From assembly GCA_964400105.1 (NCBI GenBank), contig CAYNTG010000027.1:1-26681 (forward strand): a DNA stretch of 26,681 nucleotides, read 5' to 3'. Positions 1 through 8,198 of this stretch are shown here, in pieces. Below the pieces are notes generated by a model. That model made no database searches and had not been told where the DNA came from. It worked only from the letters and a program-made list of their open reading frames with translations. A program made the position numbers and the translations under genes. Numbering within the stretch: position 1 is the stretch's first letter; each line of letters begins with the position of its first letter. Origin of the DNA: CAYNTG01 sp964400105. Lineage in GTDB: Bacteria > UBP14 > UBA6098.

Positions 1-40
1 GATTTTCCGGCAAAATCTAATTTCGATTCGGTAATCATGC

Positions 41-69
41 TTGCAATTTAAGACAGTATTTTTCATAAT
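41..69 (+). promoter_or_regulatory. candidate sigma70-type promoter for radA
   Basis: A TTGCAA hexamer (41-46) and a CATAAT hexamer (64-69) are separated by exactly 17 bases. The -10 matches the consensus at five of six positions and the -35 at four. The predicted start near base 76 would give radA a leader of about 185 nt. This is pattern matching only. Confidence 0.45.
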
Positions 70-120
70 GCAATCGGAATCAACTAAATATCTGAAAAAA
101 TCTTACGTAGAAAATGATCG

Positions 121-151
121 CTTCGGCTTGCGTCCCGCCCGGCAACCGAAG
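121..151 (+). other. hairpin in the radA leader
   Basis: CTTCGG (121-126) pairs with CCGAAG (146-151), and TTGC (128-131) pairs with GCAA (142-145), with one bulged C and a 10-nt loop. No T-run follows, so it is not an intrinsic terminator. It lies between the predicted radA promoter and the start codon. Bases 1-260 hold no convincing gene; an open frame spanning 41-376 has no recognisable protein and overlaps radA. Confidence 0.4.
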
Positions 152-260
152 CTCGACGAACGGAATACCCGCACCTCTACGGTCTCGAAAATATCAAACA
201 TAAAATACACGGTTGCGCACTTAGCCGTGATGGATTATATTCAAGGCAAAACGAGGTATT

Positions 261-1610
261 ATGGCTACGGAAAAAAGAAGATATATCTGCCAGAACTGCG
301 GACACGCGCACCTTCGATGGCAAGGCAAATGCGACAACTGCGGCGAATGGAATACGCTCGTCGAAGAGGTCGTTGACGTGTCGAAGGGAGCGATATCTCC
401 GATAGGTCGCTCGAAACCGACTCCGATAACAGAGGTCGATACATCGGAGATTAAACGTATCTCCTCGGGATCGTCCGAGGTCGATCGCGTGCTCGGCGGT
501 GGCGTTGTTCCGGGAAGCGTGGTGCTCGTGGCCGGCGAACCGGGGATCGGGAAATCCACACTGCTGCTCCAATATGCCCTCGATATAGCCGCAAAAGGCT
601 TGCACGTTCTTTATATCTCCGGCGAGGAGTCGGCCTCGCAGGTAAAGATGCGCGCTCAGCGGCTTCGAAAAACGCTCAGCGATAAAATCGAGATTCTCGC
701 GGAAACATCCGCCGAGCTTGCCGGTTCGTTCGCAGAAAAGTTCGATGCTATCGTTGTCGATTCGATCCAGTCTATGTCATCGAATTTCCTTCAAAGTGCG
801 CCGGGCAACGTCGCGCAGGTCAGGCAATGCGCTGGCATCTTTATCGAGATCGCCAAAAGACAACGGATTCCCGTTTTCATGATCGGGCATGTTACAAAAT
901 CCGGCGTCATCGCAGGCCCGCGCGTCCTCGAACACGCCGTCGATGTCGTCCTCACCCTCGAGGGCGAGCGCCAGAGCGAGCTTCGCATCCTTCGCACTAC
1001 AAAAAACCGGTTCGGCACAACGGGCGAGATCGGCGTGTTCTCCATGTCCGCCGACGGCATGAAGGAGGTCGAGAATCCATCGTCGGCGTTTATCGGACAA
1101 CACGATGGTCCAGTTTTCGGTTCGGTCGTTTTCGCCGGAATCGAGGGCGCGAGGCCCCTGTTCGTGGAGATTCAAGCGCTCGCGTCGCAGGCGGCATACG
1201 GTTCCCCGCAGCGCGTTGTCCAGGGCGTCGATCCGCGCCGGGTGATAATGCTCGCCGCCATCCTCGAACGCCGCGCGGATTTGCCGCTTTCACGGCAGGA
1301 CCTCTTTATAAATGTAGTCGGAGGGGTTACGCTTACCGAGCGCGCATCCGATCTCGGCATCGCACTCGCAATAGTGGGCAGCCTTCGCGATATACCGATA
1401 CCGTCGAAGACGGTCGTTTTCGGAGAGATCGGGCTAACCGGCGAACTTCGGCAGGCGCCCCGAGCGCAGGCTCGTCTCAAGGAGGCGGCGCGTCTCGGTT
1501 TCAATAAGGTTATAATGCCGGCATTCAAGGGCAAGATCGCCCATATCAAAGGAATCGAGATAAATGGGGTTAAGGATATTCTCGGCGCGTTCGGCGTTGC
1601 ATTCAAGTAG
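261..1610 (+). CDS. radA: DNA repair protein RadA (Sms)
   Basis: RadA is a RecA-like ATPase that helps process recombination intermediates in homologous repair, in the cytoplasm. The 449-aa product has the family layout: an N-terminal four-cysteine zinc finger (C10, C13, C24, C27), a Walker A motif GEPGIGKST near residue 93, the RadA-specific KNRFG motif near residue 248, and a C-terminal Lon-like domain. Length is normal for the family. The ATG is preceded by a GAGG-like ribosome site and begins just ahead of the zinc finger as in homologues. It appears to be transcribed alone, from a promoter about 190 bp upstream to a terminator 20 bp downstream. No key residue looks missing. Confidence 0.97.
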   Translation: MATEKRRYICQNCGHAHLRWQGKCDNCGEWNTLVEEVVDVSKGAISPIGRSKPTPITEVDTSEIKRISSGSSEVDRVLGGGVVPGSVVLVAGEPGIGKSTLLLQYALDIAAKGLHVLYISGEESASQVKMRAQRLRKTLSDKIEILAETSAELAGSFAEKFDAIVVDSIQSMSSNFLQSAPGNVAQVRQCAGIFIEIAKRQRIPVFMIGHVTKSGVIAGPRVLEHAVDVVLTLEGERQSELRILRTTKNRFGTTGEIGVFSMSADGMKEVENPSSAFIGQHDGPVFGSVVFAGIEGARPLFVEIQALASQAAYGSPQRVVQGVDPRRVIMLAAILERRADLPLSRQDLFINVVGGVTLTERASDLGIALAIVGSLRDIPIPSKTVVFGEIGLTGELRQAPRAQARLKEAARLGFNKVIMPAFKGKIAHIKGIEINGVKDILGAFGVAFK

Positions 1611-1628
1611 AATTGATTTTTTGCAAAT

Positions 1629-1663
1629 AAAAAAGGGGGCCGTTATTAATGGTCCCCTTTTTT
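1629..1663 (+). terminator. bidirectional intrinsic terminator after radA
   Basis: An 11-bp stem (1631-1641 with 1651-1661, containing one G-T pair and a 9-nt loop) is flanked by an A-run on the left and a T-run on the right. It sits between radA and the convergent minus-strand gene and could end transcription from both sides. Confidence 0.85.
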
Positions 1664-1690
1664 GTGCGGCGTGCAGGCGATTTTCGCCTA

Positions 1691-2624
1691 TTACTTGAGT
1701 AGCACCATCCTCGAAATCCTGCTGCTTCCCCTGAGTTTGTAAAGGTAAATGCCACAGGGTGCGGCTTCGCCGTTCGAGTGGGTGCCGTTCCAAANNNNNN
1801 NNNNNNNNNNNNNNNNNNNNNNNNNNNNNNNNNNNNNNNNNNNNNNNNNNNNNNNNNNNNNNNNNNNNNNNNNNNNNNNNNNNNNNNNNNNNNNCCGTTC
1901 CAAAGCCGGATTTGTTGGCACGGATAGTCGTGGTAGCATTGAACGGATTCGGCTCGTTGCCGACCAGATAGAAATCTTCCACAAGATAACGCCCCTCGGC
2001 GACCGGTGTTCTCGACTCGATGGAAACATCGTCCAGCATAATCATCCAGTCGTCTTGACTGACATAGCGGAACGCAACGCGGATCGTGTCGCCTTCGTAT
2101 GCGCTCAGATCGATAACCAGTTCGTGCCATGCGGAAGCCGCATCTTCGACTGAATCCACCATATCGGTGAAGGACGCAAGCGCCGTATCGCCAGTTGGGG
2201 AGATCCATGTCTCGTAATCGTCGAGGAAAACGCCTAATGTATCATCGAACGATCTAATCCAATAGCGTAGCTCATAAGTGGCATCGGTGATTTCAACGAC
2301 GGGTGTGATCAACCAGTCGTCGTTCCTCAAAGTATCTGATTCGTAATAGCATCCTGCAAAAAGCGAATCGGTATGAGCATAACTCGTATCATTGAAGATC
2401 GTCCAGCAGGTGTGCCCGCCATCGACGTTGACCCAATACCAGTCGAAAAGGTTGTCGCCGTCGAAGCTCGTCGATAGGCTCGTCGGGATAGGGATCATCG
2501 CCTCCTTTGCGGGCGGTTCGATACCGAAATACTCCATCGCGGTGAATTCGCAGCTTTTCGGCATCGCTGCGAAAATACTGCCTGCTATTGCTGCGAGAGC
2601 GATAATAACATAGAACCTTTTCAT
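1691..2624 (-). CDS. secreted choice-of-anchor (cleaved-adhesin-like) protein with C-terminal sorting domain, interrupted by assembly gap
   Basis: The N-terminus (MKRFYVIIALAAIAGSIFA) is a clear signal peptide. About residues 50-205 resemble the choice-of-anchor J / cleaved adhesin beta-sandwich, with the characteristic NDDWLITP and DDWMIMLDDVSI motifs. A C-terminal FlgD-like/type IX secretion-type sorting domain begins at GNEPNPFNATTTI; its last part (WNGT...GIYLYKL...MVLLK, stop at 1691) lies beyond the 100-N gap. The gap shifts the apparent frame, but upstream and downstream parts share a frame if the missing sequence is a multiple of three. The start overlaps the preceding gene's stop by four bases (ATGA), and a CCTCC-complement site lies just upstream. 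It is probably exported to the surface or medium; its ligand is unknown. Type IX export is inferred from the domain only. Confidence 0.85.
1795..1894. other. assembly gap (100 N)
   Basis: Exactly 100 N, the usual placeholder length for an unknown scaffold gap. The same 10 bases (CCGTTCCAAA) end the left contig and begin the right one. The gap falls in the coding region of the C-terminal sorting domain, a domain usually present in many copies per genome and hard to assemble. Confidence 0.98.
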
Positions 2625-2926
2625 TTCTCCTCCTCGGGTTTATTCAATAAGGCGAATTTATCGGTTTCGGAATCTATCGGATCGGTCGGTTTGAGTCCGA
2701 GTTTATTGCGTAATATCTCATTTTCATGCATGAGGTTCTCGAGCTCTTTGCTGAGGTCCTCGATATGGCTCGATTTAATTCGCCGGAGCACCCGATAGAA
2801 AATCCCAAGCGCGACCAAAAGGATGAGGTATGCCGTGCCGGAGATGAAATCCTGCTGGTAATTCATCATAAGACCAATAATCAGGCATATAATTAGCGTA
2901 ACGATTATCGACGCCCATAGAAGCAT
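2621..2926 (-). CDS. small two-helix membrane protein with coiled coil (unknown function)
   Basis: I do not recognise a named family. The 101-aa product has two strongly hydrophobic segments (about residues 2-20 and 30-46), followed by a basic stretch (RRIK) and a heptad-like charged helix (about 52-77) with a polar, acidic tail. This suggests an inner-membrane protein with a cytoplasmic coiled coil. It is the first gene of a minus-strand pair: its TGA overlaps the ATG of the secreted protein by four bases, suggesting translational coupling. A -35/-10 pair lies 54-82 bp upstream. Initiation is at ATG with only a weak AGAAAG-like ribosome site. Confidence 0.75.
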   Translation of the reverse strand: MLLWASIIVTLIICLIIGLMMNYQQDFISGTAYLILLVALGIFYRVLRRIKSSHIEDLSKELENLMHENEILRNKLGLKPTDPIDSETDKFALLNKPEEEK

Positions 2927-2979
2927 TATGTGGATTTCTTTCTGGAAATTTCTAACAAATATATAATACTATATATAAT

Positions 2980-3008
2980 AATATATTAGAATCGACGATA
3001 ATATGCAA
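2980..3008 (-). promoter_or_regulatory. candidate promoter for the minus-strand membrane protein/adhesin pair
   Basis: Read on the minus strand, TTGCAT (3008-3003) is followed after 17 bases by TATATT (2985-2980). The -10 matches consensus at five of six positions, the -35 at only three. The surrounding intergenic DNA (2927-3035) is very AT-rich, so chance matches are likely; hence moderate confidence. Confidence 0.4.
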
Positions 3009-3035
3009 ACAAAAAATCAAAGTCGGCCTTTATTA

Positions 3036-3063
3036 TTGACAGTTGCTACTCTGTCGGTATTTT
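3036..3063 (+). promoter_or_regulatory. sigma70-type promoter abutting lptD (possible leaderless start)
   Basis: A perfect TTGACA (3036-3041) is followed after 16 bases by TATTTT (3058-3063). Counting the last -10 base as -7 puts transcription start at 3070, exactly the A of the lptD ATG. No Shine-Dalgarno sequence precedes that ATG, which fits a leaderless transcript. Confidence 0.55.
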
Positions 3064-3069
3064 AAAACC

Positions 3070-6000
3070 ATGCGGGTAATAAAGATCATATCGATATTGA
3101 TTGTCGCTTTCTCGGCGGTCGCCGGAGATATAATCCTCGAACACGCGGACAAGATCGTTACCGACATGTCCGGCGAGCAGATGCGAACGAGGCTTTACGG
3201 GACGATCAGAATCATTCACGATGGAAGGCACATATACGCCGGATACGCCGATTGGGACAAGGCTTCCGGGAAACTGAAGTTTCTGCACGACGTCCGACTC
3301 GTCGATTCGATACAGGTAATCACCACCGATACGCTTCACTATTTCCGCGACTCTAAACTCGCCATCGGAATCGGCGATGTTTTTTACCGGCGAATGGACT
3401 CGACAGTGATAATCACCGGCGACAACGGCCGATATGACGGGATAAACGAACTTCTCGAGATAACAGGCGCACCGCATTTTGTGAACATCGACAGCATCGA
3501 TGGCACCCTGACAAAACTCGATGCAGTTCGATTGATCTACGACGTCCGTTTCAAAAAAGGCACCGCGATAGGTTCCGTCCACGTCAAGATAATTCCCGCC
3601 GATACCCTCGATCCGACGGTCTTCATAGATTGCGATTCCCTTGTGTTTTATCCATCGCGCAACGAGATCTATGCATTCGGACGCGTCGAAATCAGGCAGA
3701 AAGAAACCGTCGTTTTCTGTGGACGTGCATCGTTCTATCGCGTCGCCGGAAGGATGAATATCGAGGATGATCCGGTTGTGATCGATGGTCGAAACCGTCT
3801 CGTCGGTTCGGAGATGATCGTCGAGCTCGAGGACGGCGAGATAGAGCGAATTCGCGTTTTGGGTTCCGAGGCAAAGGGAGAACGACCGATGGGCTTCTGG
3901 CGGCCACCGGAGGATTCGCTCGAAAAAAATCCTGAAAGCCGGTTCACATCGAAGGAGATGGTTTTCGATTTTGAGGATGGCGAGATCGAGCTTGCGCACC
4001 TCGTTCGGGAGGCCCATGTCGATTATTTTCCGTGGCCGGAGGATTCCCTTCGGCGCGAGAGCAACAGCACCTACGGCGACAGCATCGCTATATGGTTCGG
4101 CGACGACGAATTCGACAGCATCGAGGTGCATACCGGCGCTGAGGGTTTTTATATCGTCCAAAACCTGAATGACGACAGTCTTCATACGGTGGCGTCCGAG
4201 GAGTCGCTTTTATATAGCGGCGATTTCCTCGCCATTTCACGTCGAAACGAAACGGTCGCCGTCCAGGGAATGGCCGATCTTAGTCGCGGGGATATGTCCC
4301 TCGAAGCGGGAAATGTCCTCTACGATATCGATCGCAAGCTCCTTACCGCAGAGCCGATTCTCGAAGGCGATTCTCTCGTTGGAATGCCGGTGCTCGTGGA
4401 GAAAGATCAGGTCATGACCGGCAAGAAAATCACATATAACATCGATACCGGGCGGGGCCGAATGATCGCCGCTTCGTCAAGTCTCGATCTCGGATATTTC
4501 CACGGCGGAGTTGTCCATAAGGCGCGTGGTGAGACCCTCTATGTCGCGAATTCGGATTTCATCCCGTGCGAATGCGAGACTGCACTTACGCACCTTTCGA
4601 GCGACCGGCTTAAACTCATACCAAACGATAAAGCGGTCGCGCGCTATATTATATTGTATATCGGGAAACTCCCCGTTTTTGCGATACCATTTTTTGTTTT
4701 TCCGGTCCAATCGGGGCGGCAATCCGGTATTTTGACATTCAATATCGGCCAGTTCCAAAAGGGGGATCGGTTTATCCGAAATGTCGGCTATTACTGGGCA
4801 CCGAGCGACTATTGGGATTTGAAGGCCGGTTTCGATTACGACGAGGGGAAGGGGATTTTGCTCAGGGGGAAGATGCAGTATAAGGTGCGATATAGATTGA
4901 ACGGCAGCATCTCCACGACCTACGAACTTCAGCGAAAGACCGAGTTCCTCGAGACTACCGGTGCCGATAGATGGAGCATCTCCGGGAGCCATCTTCAATA
5001 TCTATGGCCGAACGGCTCGATAACTGCAAATGCGAGTTTCGTTAGCGATAAGGAATATCTCTCCGATGTCGAACTCGATCCTCAGGAGCGGATGCAGCGG
5101 AACCTTAGCAGCAGCGCCGCTTTCTCCCAGAGTTTCGACTGGGGAAGCATCTCGGCGAGCGTGGATCGAAACGAGAATCTCGAAAGCGGACTTATTACCA
5201 GCAGCGTCCCGAAGATACGGGTCAACCGCTATACAAGACCGATATTTCCGGCGGAAAACGAATATAACAGCAAGTTTTACAACAAACTGTCCCTTTCGAT
5301 AAACGGTTACGCCGTGCATTATCGCGAAAAGGACTCCATCGATGCGGAGAACCACACCGGCTTCCAGAGCAATCCGGCGCTCAGCCTTCCATTCTCGCTC
5401 GGACCATATCTTTCGCTTAATCCACGGATAAACGGGCGATTCGTCGCTATCGATCGCGGCGTCGATTCGACATCGTGGCCGATGAGATTTACATATGACA
5501 CCGGCATCGATGCCGGCACGAATATCTATGGGCGAATTCCTCTCGGCGGCTTCATCGGAATGGGCGCATTGAAACACGATATTTCCCCGAAGATCGGCTT
5601 GACATGGACTCCGGAGTTCGAGAGCGCCGAAAATTTCTATTCCTTCGCAGGGATCGGCGCGGGCGGCGGTTCGGAGGCGCTAAGGATGACATATACCCTT
5701 ACGCAAGATATTGGCATTAAAACAGCCGAGGACACGACATCGACAACGCGGGATATCCGCCTCGGAAGCGTTTCGACATCGGGCAGCTACGATTTCCTCG
5801 CCGAGGAGCGTGCTTTTTCCGACCTGAGAACAGGTATCCGAACGAATCCATTCAGATGGCTTTCAATTACGGCCGGATTCACACACTCGCTCTATTCCGA
5901 AGACGGAGAAAAACCTTCGACATTGCGTCTCCTCTCGCGTGAGATAACATCGAGTGCTTCGTGGAGAGGGAGCTATTCCTTCGGCGATTCGACGGATTCG

Positions 6001-6321
6001 AGCGATCGGGATTTTAAGGCATCCCTTTCGCACTATATATCGGAGAGTCGCTCCGGCGGCTATTCCTCGATTAATCATTGGATCAAAGGCGACCTCGATT
6101 TCTATCTAACCAAATTCTGGCGCGTCCAATACTCTCATTATTACGATCTCGAGAATTCCCGCAAGGTCAGCGACGAGATAAAACTCTGGCGGGATATGGG
6201 TTGTTGGGAGGGGACTTTGATATTAGTTCCGTCTGGATTTCGCAAAGGATGGTATTTCCGCATCAACATCAAGAAGATGCCGGATATCAAGGTCGAAGGG
6301 ACGCGCGGTAACGTGCGATAA
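3070..6321 (+). CDS. lptD: LPS-assembly outer-membrane protein LptD, with extended N-terminal OstA-like region
   Basis: LptD is the outer-membrane barrel that inserts lipopolysaccharide into the outer leaflet, receiving it through a periplasmic bridge of LptA-like jellyroll folds. The 1083-aa product starts with a signal peptide (MRVIKII...FSAVA). About 480 residues of beta-rich OstA/LptA-like sequence follow. The LptD signature comes next: a Cys-containing segment (IPCECE), then GKLPVFAIPFFVFP and the RQSGI motif around residues 530-560, then a long barrel region of alternating aromatic/polar strands. Typical proteobacterial LptD is nearer 780 aa; the surplus is N-terminal. I start at ATG 3070 because it begins the signal peptide; an in-frame TTG at 3043 lies inside the promoter. 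LpxA in the same window supports an LPS-type envelope. Confidence 0.88.
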   Translation: MRVIKIISILIVAFSAVAGDIILEHADKIVTDMSGEQMRTRLYGTIRIIHDGRHIYAGYADWDKASGKLKFLHDVRLVDSIQVITTDTLHYFRDSKLAIGIGDVFYRRMDSTVIITGDNGRYDGINELLEITGAPHFVNIDSIDGTLTKLDAVRLIYDVRFKKGTAIGSVHVKIIPADTLDPTVFIDCDSLVFYPSRNEIYAFGRVEIRQKETVVFCGRASFYRVAGRMNIEDDPVVIDGRNRLVGSEMIVELEDGEIERIRVLGSEAKGERPMGFWRPPEDSLEKNPESRFTSKEMVFDFEDGEIELAHLVREAHVDYFPWPEDSLRRESNSTYGDSIAIWFGDDEFDSIEVHTGAEGFYIVQNLNDDSLHTVASEESLLYSGDFLAISRRNETVAVQGMADLSRGDMSLEAGNVLYDIDRKLLTAEPILEGDSLVGMPVLVEKDQVMTGKKITYNIDTGRGRMIAASSSLDLGYFHGGVVHKARGETLYVANSDFIPCECETALTHLSSDRLKLIPNDKAVARYIILYIGKLPVFAIPFFVFPVQSGRQSGILTFNIGQFQKGDRFIRNVGYYWAPSDYWDLKAGFDYDEGKGILLRGKMQYKVRYRLNGSISTTYELQRKTEFLETTGADRWSISGSHLQYLWPNGSITANASFVSDKEYLSDVELDPQERMQRNLSSSAAFSQSFDWGSISASVDRNENLESGLITSSVPKIRVNRYTRPIFPAENEYNSKFYNKLSLSINGYAVHYREKDSIDAENHTGFQSNPALSLPFSLGPYLSLNPRINGRFVAIDRGVDSTSWPMRFTYDTGIDAGTNIYGRIPLGGFIGMGALKHDISPKIGLTWTPEFESAENFYSFAGIGAGGGSEALRMTYTLTQDIGIKTAEDTTSTTRDIRLGSVSTSGSYDFLAEERAFSDLRTGIRTNPFRWLSITAGFTHSLYSEDGEKPSTLRLLSREITSSASWRGSYSFGDSTDSSDRDFKASLSHYISESRSGGYSSINHWIKGDLDFYLTKFWRVQYSHYYDLENSRKVSDEIKLWRDMGCWEGTLILVPSGFRKGWYFRINIKKMPDIKVEGTRGNVR

Positions 6322-6542
6322 AAAAATTCATAAAAACCGTGCTGACTCTTTATTTGGCCGCTATTGTCTTTCCATAACATCACCCGCAAACCCTTGTGGT
6401 GTCGTTAATGTGTTGATGTATAATGATTTAGCGGCTTAGAGATGTGTTTTATGTTATTAATAATTCACCACTTAATTTCAAGAAAACGTCCTGCAAAACC
6501 CCTGAATAAGCCAAAAATTTTCTAAAAAAATAAAAATATTCC
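6322..6542. other. intergenic stretch between lptD and the HU promoter
   Basis: No gene seen on either strand, and no clear terminator after lptD. A consensus TATAAT occurs at 6419-6424 with a poor TTGTGG 18 bases upstream (6395-6400), a possible second, distal HU promoter. A weak imperfect hairpin (CACC 6381-6384 with GGTG 6398-6401) precedes it. The rest is AT-rich with no further structure I can support. Confidence 0.5.
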
Positions 6543-6571
6543 TTGACAAACATTAAATGCAACCTTAGCTT
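6543..6571 (+). promoter_or_regulatory. sigma70-type promoter for the HU gene
   Basis: A perfect TTGACA (6543-6548) and TAGCTT (6566-6571) are spaced by 17 bases. The predicted start near 6578 gives a leader of about 64 nt carrying a small hairpin and a strong ribosome site before the HU gene. Confidence 0.6.
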
Positions 6572-6593
6572 CGTGGCAAAAGGGCATGTAGAG

Positions 6594-6615
6594 CGGGTTT
6601 GAAGTGAATAACCCG
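6594..6615 (+). other. leader hairpin upstream of the HU gene
   Basis: CGGGTT (6594-6599) pairs perfectly with AACCCG (6610-6615) around a 10-nt loop. It ends 13 bases before the AAGGAG ribosome site, so it leaves that site free. It may stabilise the mRNA; no regulatory role is shown. Confidence 0.4.
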
Positions 6616-6641
6616 AAAAAATCCAACTAAGGAGTAAGAAC

Positions 6642-6914
6642 ATGACAAAGGACGAATTCGTCGCAAAAGTTTCCAAAAATACCGGGATGAGTAAGGCCCA
6701 GTCCAACAAGGCGCTCAAGGCCACTCTCGAAACAATCACGGATGCGCTCAAGAAGGGCGACAAAATTAGTTTTGTCGGCTTCGGAACGTTCTCGACGAGC
6801 AAGAGAGCCAAGAGAATTGGCCGTAACCCAAAGACGCTCGAAAAGATCACTATCCCGGCAACCACGGTTGCTAAGTTTAAAGCAGGCAAAAACTTGAAAG
6901 AAGCTGTAAAGTAA
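6642..6914 (+). CDS. hup: HU-family DNA-binding protein
   Basis: HU is a small basic nucleoid protein that binds DNA as a dimer and bends it. The 90-aa product matches the family along its whole length: N-terminal helices (MTKDEFVAKVS...SKAQSNKAL), the central GDKISFVGFGTF strand motif, and the DNA-binding arm with the GRNPKT signature. The C-terminal helix (FKAGKNLKEAV) is complete. The ATG follows an ideal AAGGAG site by seven bases. The gene stands alone between its own promoter and a strong terminator, as expected for an abundant monocistronic protein. HU cannot be assigned to the alpha or beta type from this sequence. Confidence 0.97.
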   Translation: MTKDEFVAKVSKNTGMSKAQSNKALKATLETITDALKKGDKISFVGFGTFSTSKRAKRIGRNPKTLEKITIPATTVAKFKAGKNLKEAVK

Positions 6915-6932
6915 CTTTCATATTGTTCGCTT

Positions 6933-6968
6933 AAAAAAAAGGACATCCCTTTGGGATGTCCTTTTTTT
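6933..6968 (+). terminator. strong intrinsic terminator after the HU gene
   Basis: A perfect stem of A-run plus GGACATCCC pairs with GGGATGTCC plus a seven-T run, around a TTT loop. It is symmetrical and could act in both directions. It lies 19 bases after the HU stop codon. Confidence 0.95.
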
Positions 6969-7040
6969 ATCGTAGGGATTTTTTGTTGACTTATTTATTT
7001 TGGTCGGTATTTTTTCTAAAAAAGCGATATAGGAGGAATA

Positions 7041-8198
7041 GTGCAAAAGGTATATCTGGATCATGCCGCTACAACAGCTCAACGACCAGAAGTCGTCGAG
7101 GCGATGATGCCTTTCTTCAATCAACAATACGGGAATCCATCGAGTTTGCACCAGTTCGGAAGATGGACGAGAGCGGCTATCGAAGAAGCCCGCGACCGCG
7201 TCGCTGAAAATATCGGAGCGAAATCCGACGAGATATTCTTCACATCCGGTGGAACCGAAAGCAATAACATGATCGTTCAAGGCATCGGTTTCCACAATTT
7301 CGAGAAGAAGGGCCATTTCATCACGTCGAAGATCGAGCATAAAGCGGTCCTACGACCCGTGCAATTTTTGGAATCACTCGGTTTCGACGCGACATATCTG
7401 GATGTCGATGAGTTCGGATGGATCGATCCGGACGATCTCCGAAAGGCGATACGCGACGATACTTTATTGATAAGCGTGATGATGGCGAATAACGAGGTTG
7501 GAACTATCGAGCCGATAGAGGAAATGGCGAAGATCGCCCACGAAAGAGGCGTTCCGTTCCACACGGATGCCATTCAATGTTTCGGAAAGATTCCGGTCGA
7601 TATTGAGAAGCTCGGCGTCGATTTCCTCTCGTTGAGCGGGCATAAGTTCTACGGACCAAAAGGCATCGGGATGTGTTATGTTCGTGAATCCGCAAAGAAG
7701 CTGTTGTCGGAGTTGATCCTCGGCGGAACGCACGAATCGCATATGCGCGCCGGCACCGAGAACGTTCCGGGCATTATCGGTTTGGCGAAAGCGATGGATT
7801 TGGCAATCGAGGAACTGGATAAGGGATCGGCCAAACTAAAAAAGCTTAGCGATATGCTCTACAAGGGTTTTCTCGATCATCTCGACGATGTTCATCTCAA
7901 CGGTCATCCCACAAACAGACTCCCCGGTTTGGTCAACCTGAGCTTTAGAGGGGTCGAAGGAGAAAGCATTCTTCTCTCCCTCGATATGCAAGGGATCGCT
8001 GTCAGCACTGGATCGGCATGCACAAGCGAGAGCCTTGTATCGAGCCATGTCCTCGAAGCGATGGGATTCGAGCCTCTGATCATGAACAGCGCGGTGCGAT
8101 TCTCACTCGGAAGGGAGAATACCGAGGAGGACATCGATTATGTTCTCCGCGTCGTCCCACCGGTAATAGAAAGACTCCGGAGCGTGAGTGTTATATAA
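7041..8198 (+). CDS. iscS: cysteine desulfurase (NifS/IscS type)
   Basis: This PLP enzyme takes sulfur from L-cysteine, yielding alanine and a protein persulfide for Fe-S clusters and thio-modified tRNA. The 385-aa product has the family landmarks: N-terminal YLDHAATT, the TSGGTESNN cofactor-phosphate motif, KIEHKAV with the ring-stacking His, HTDAIQ with the Asp that binds the pyridine nitrogen, SGHKFYGPKG with the PLP lysine, and STGSACTSES with the catalytic cysteine in a group I-type loop. It starts at GTG four bases after AGGAGG. No scaffold gene (iscU/nifU) is adjacent, so I cannot tell Fe-S assembly from tRNA thiolation. The next gene overlaps its 3' end by 11 bases. Confidence 0.95.
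   Translation: MQKVYLDHAATTAQRPEVVEAMMPFFNQQYGNPSSLHQFGRWTRAAIEEARDRVAENIGAKSDEIFFTSGGTESNNMIVQGIGFHNFEKKGHFITSKIEHKAVLRPVQFLESLGFDATYLDVDEFGWIDPDDLRKAIRDDTLLISVMMANNEVGTIEPIEEMAKIAHERGVPFHTDAIQCFGKIPVDIEKLGVDFLSLSGHKFYGPKGIGMCYVRESAKKLLSELILGGTHESHMRAGTENVPGIIGLAKAMDLAIEELDKGSAKLKKLSDMLYKGFLDHLDDVHLNGHPTNRLPGLVNLSFRGVEGESILLSLDMQGIAVSTGSACTSESLVSSHVLEAMGFEPLIMNSAVRFSLGRENTEEDIDYVLRVVPPVIERLRSVSVI

Noticed and set aside
41..376. 111-codon plus-strand open frame ahead of radA
   Set aside because: It overlaps radA by over 100 bases in another frame, crosses the leader hairpin and matches no family I know.
1795..1804. Simple 10-bp contig overlap that could be merged
   Set aside because: Merging the duplicated 10 bases would break the reading frame and still leave the sorting domain too short, so a true missing segment is more likely.
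3046..4185. 379-codon minus-strand open frame opposite lptD
   Set aside because: It lies fully antisense to the clear LptD coding frame, has no recognisable domain, and mirrors the codon bias of the plus strand.
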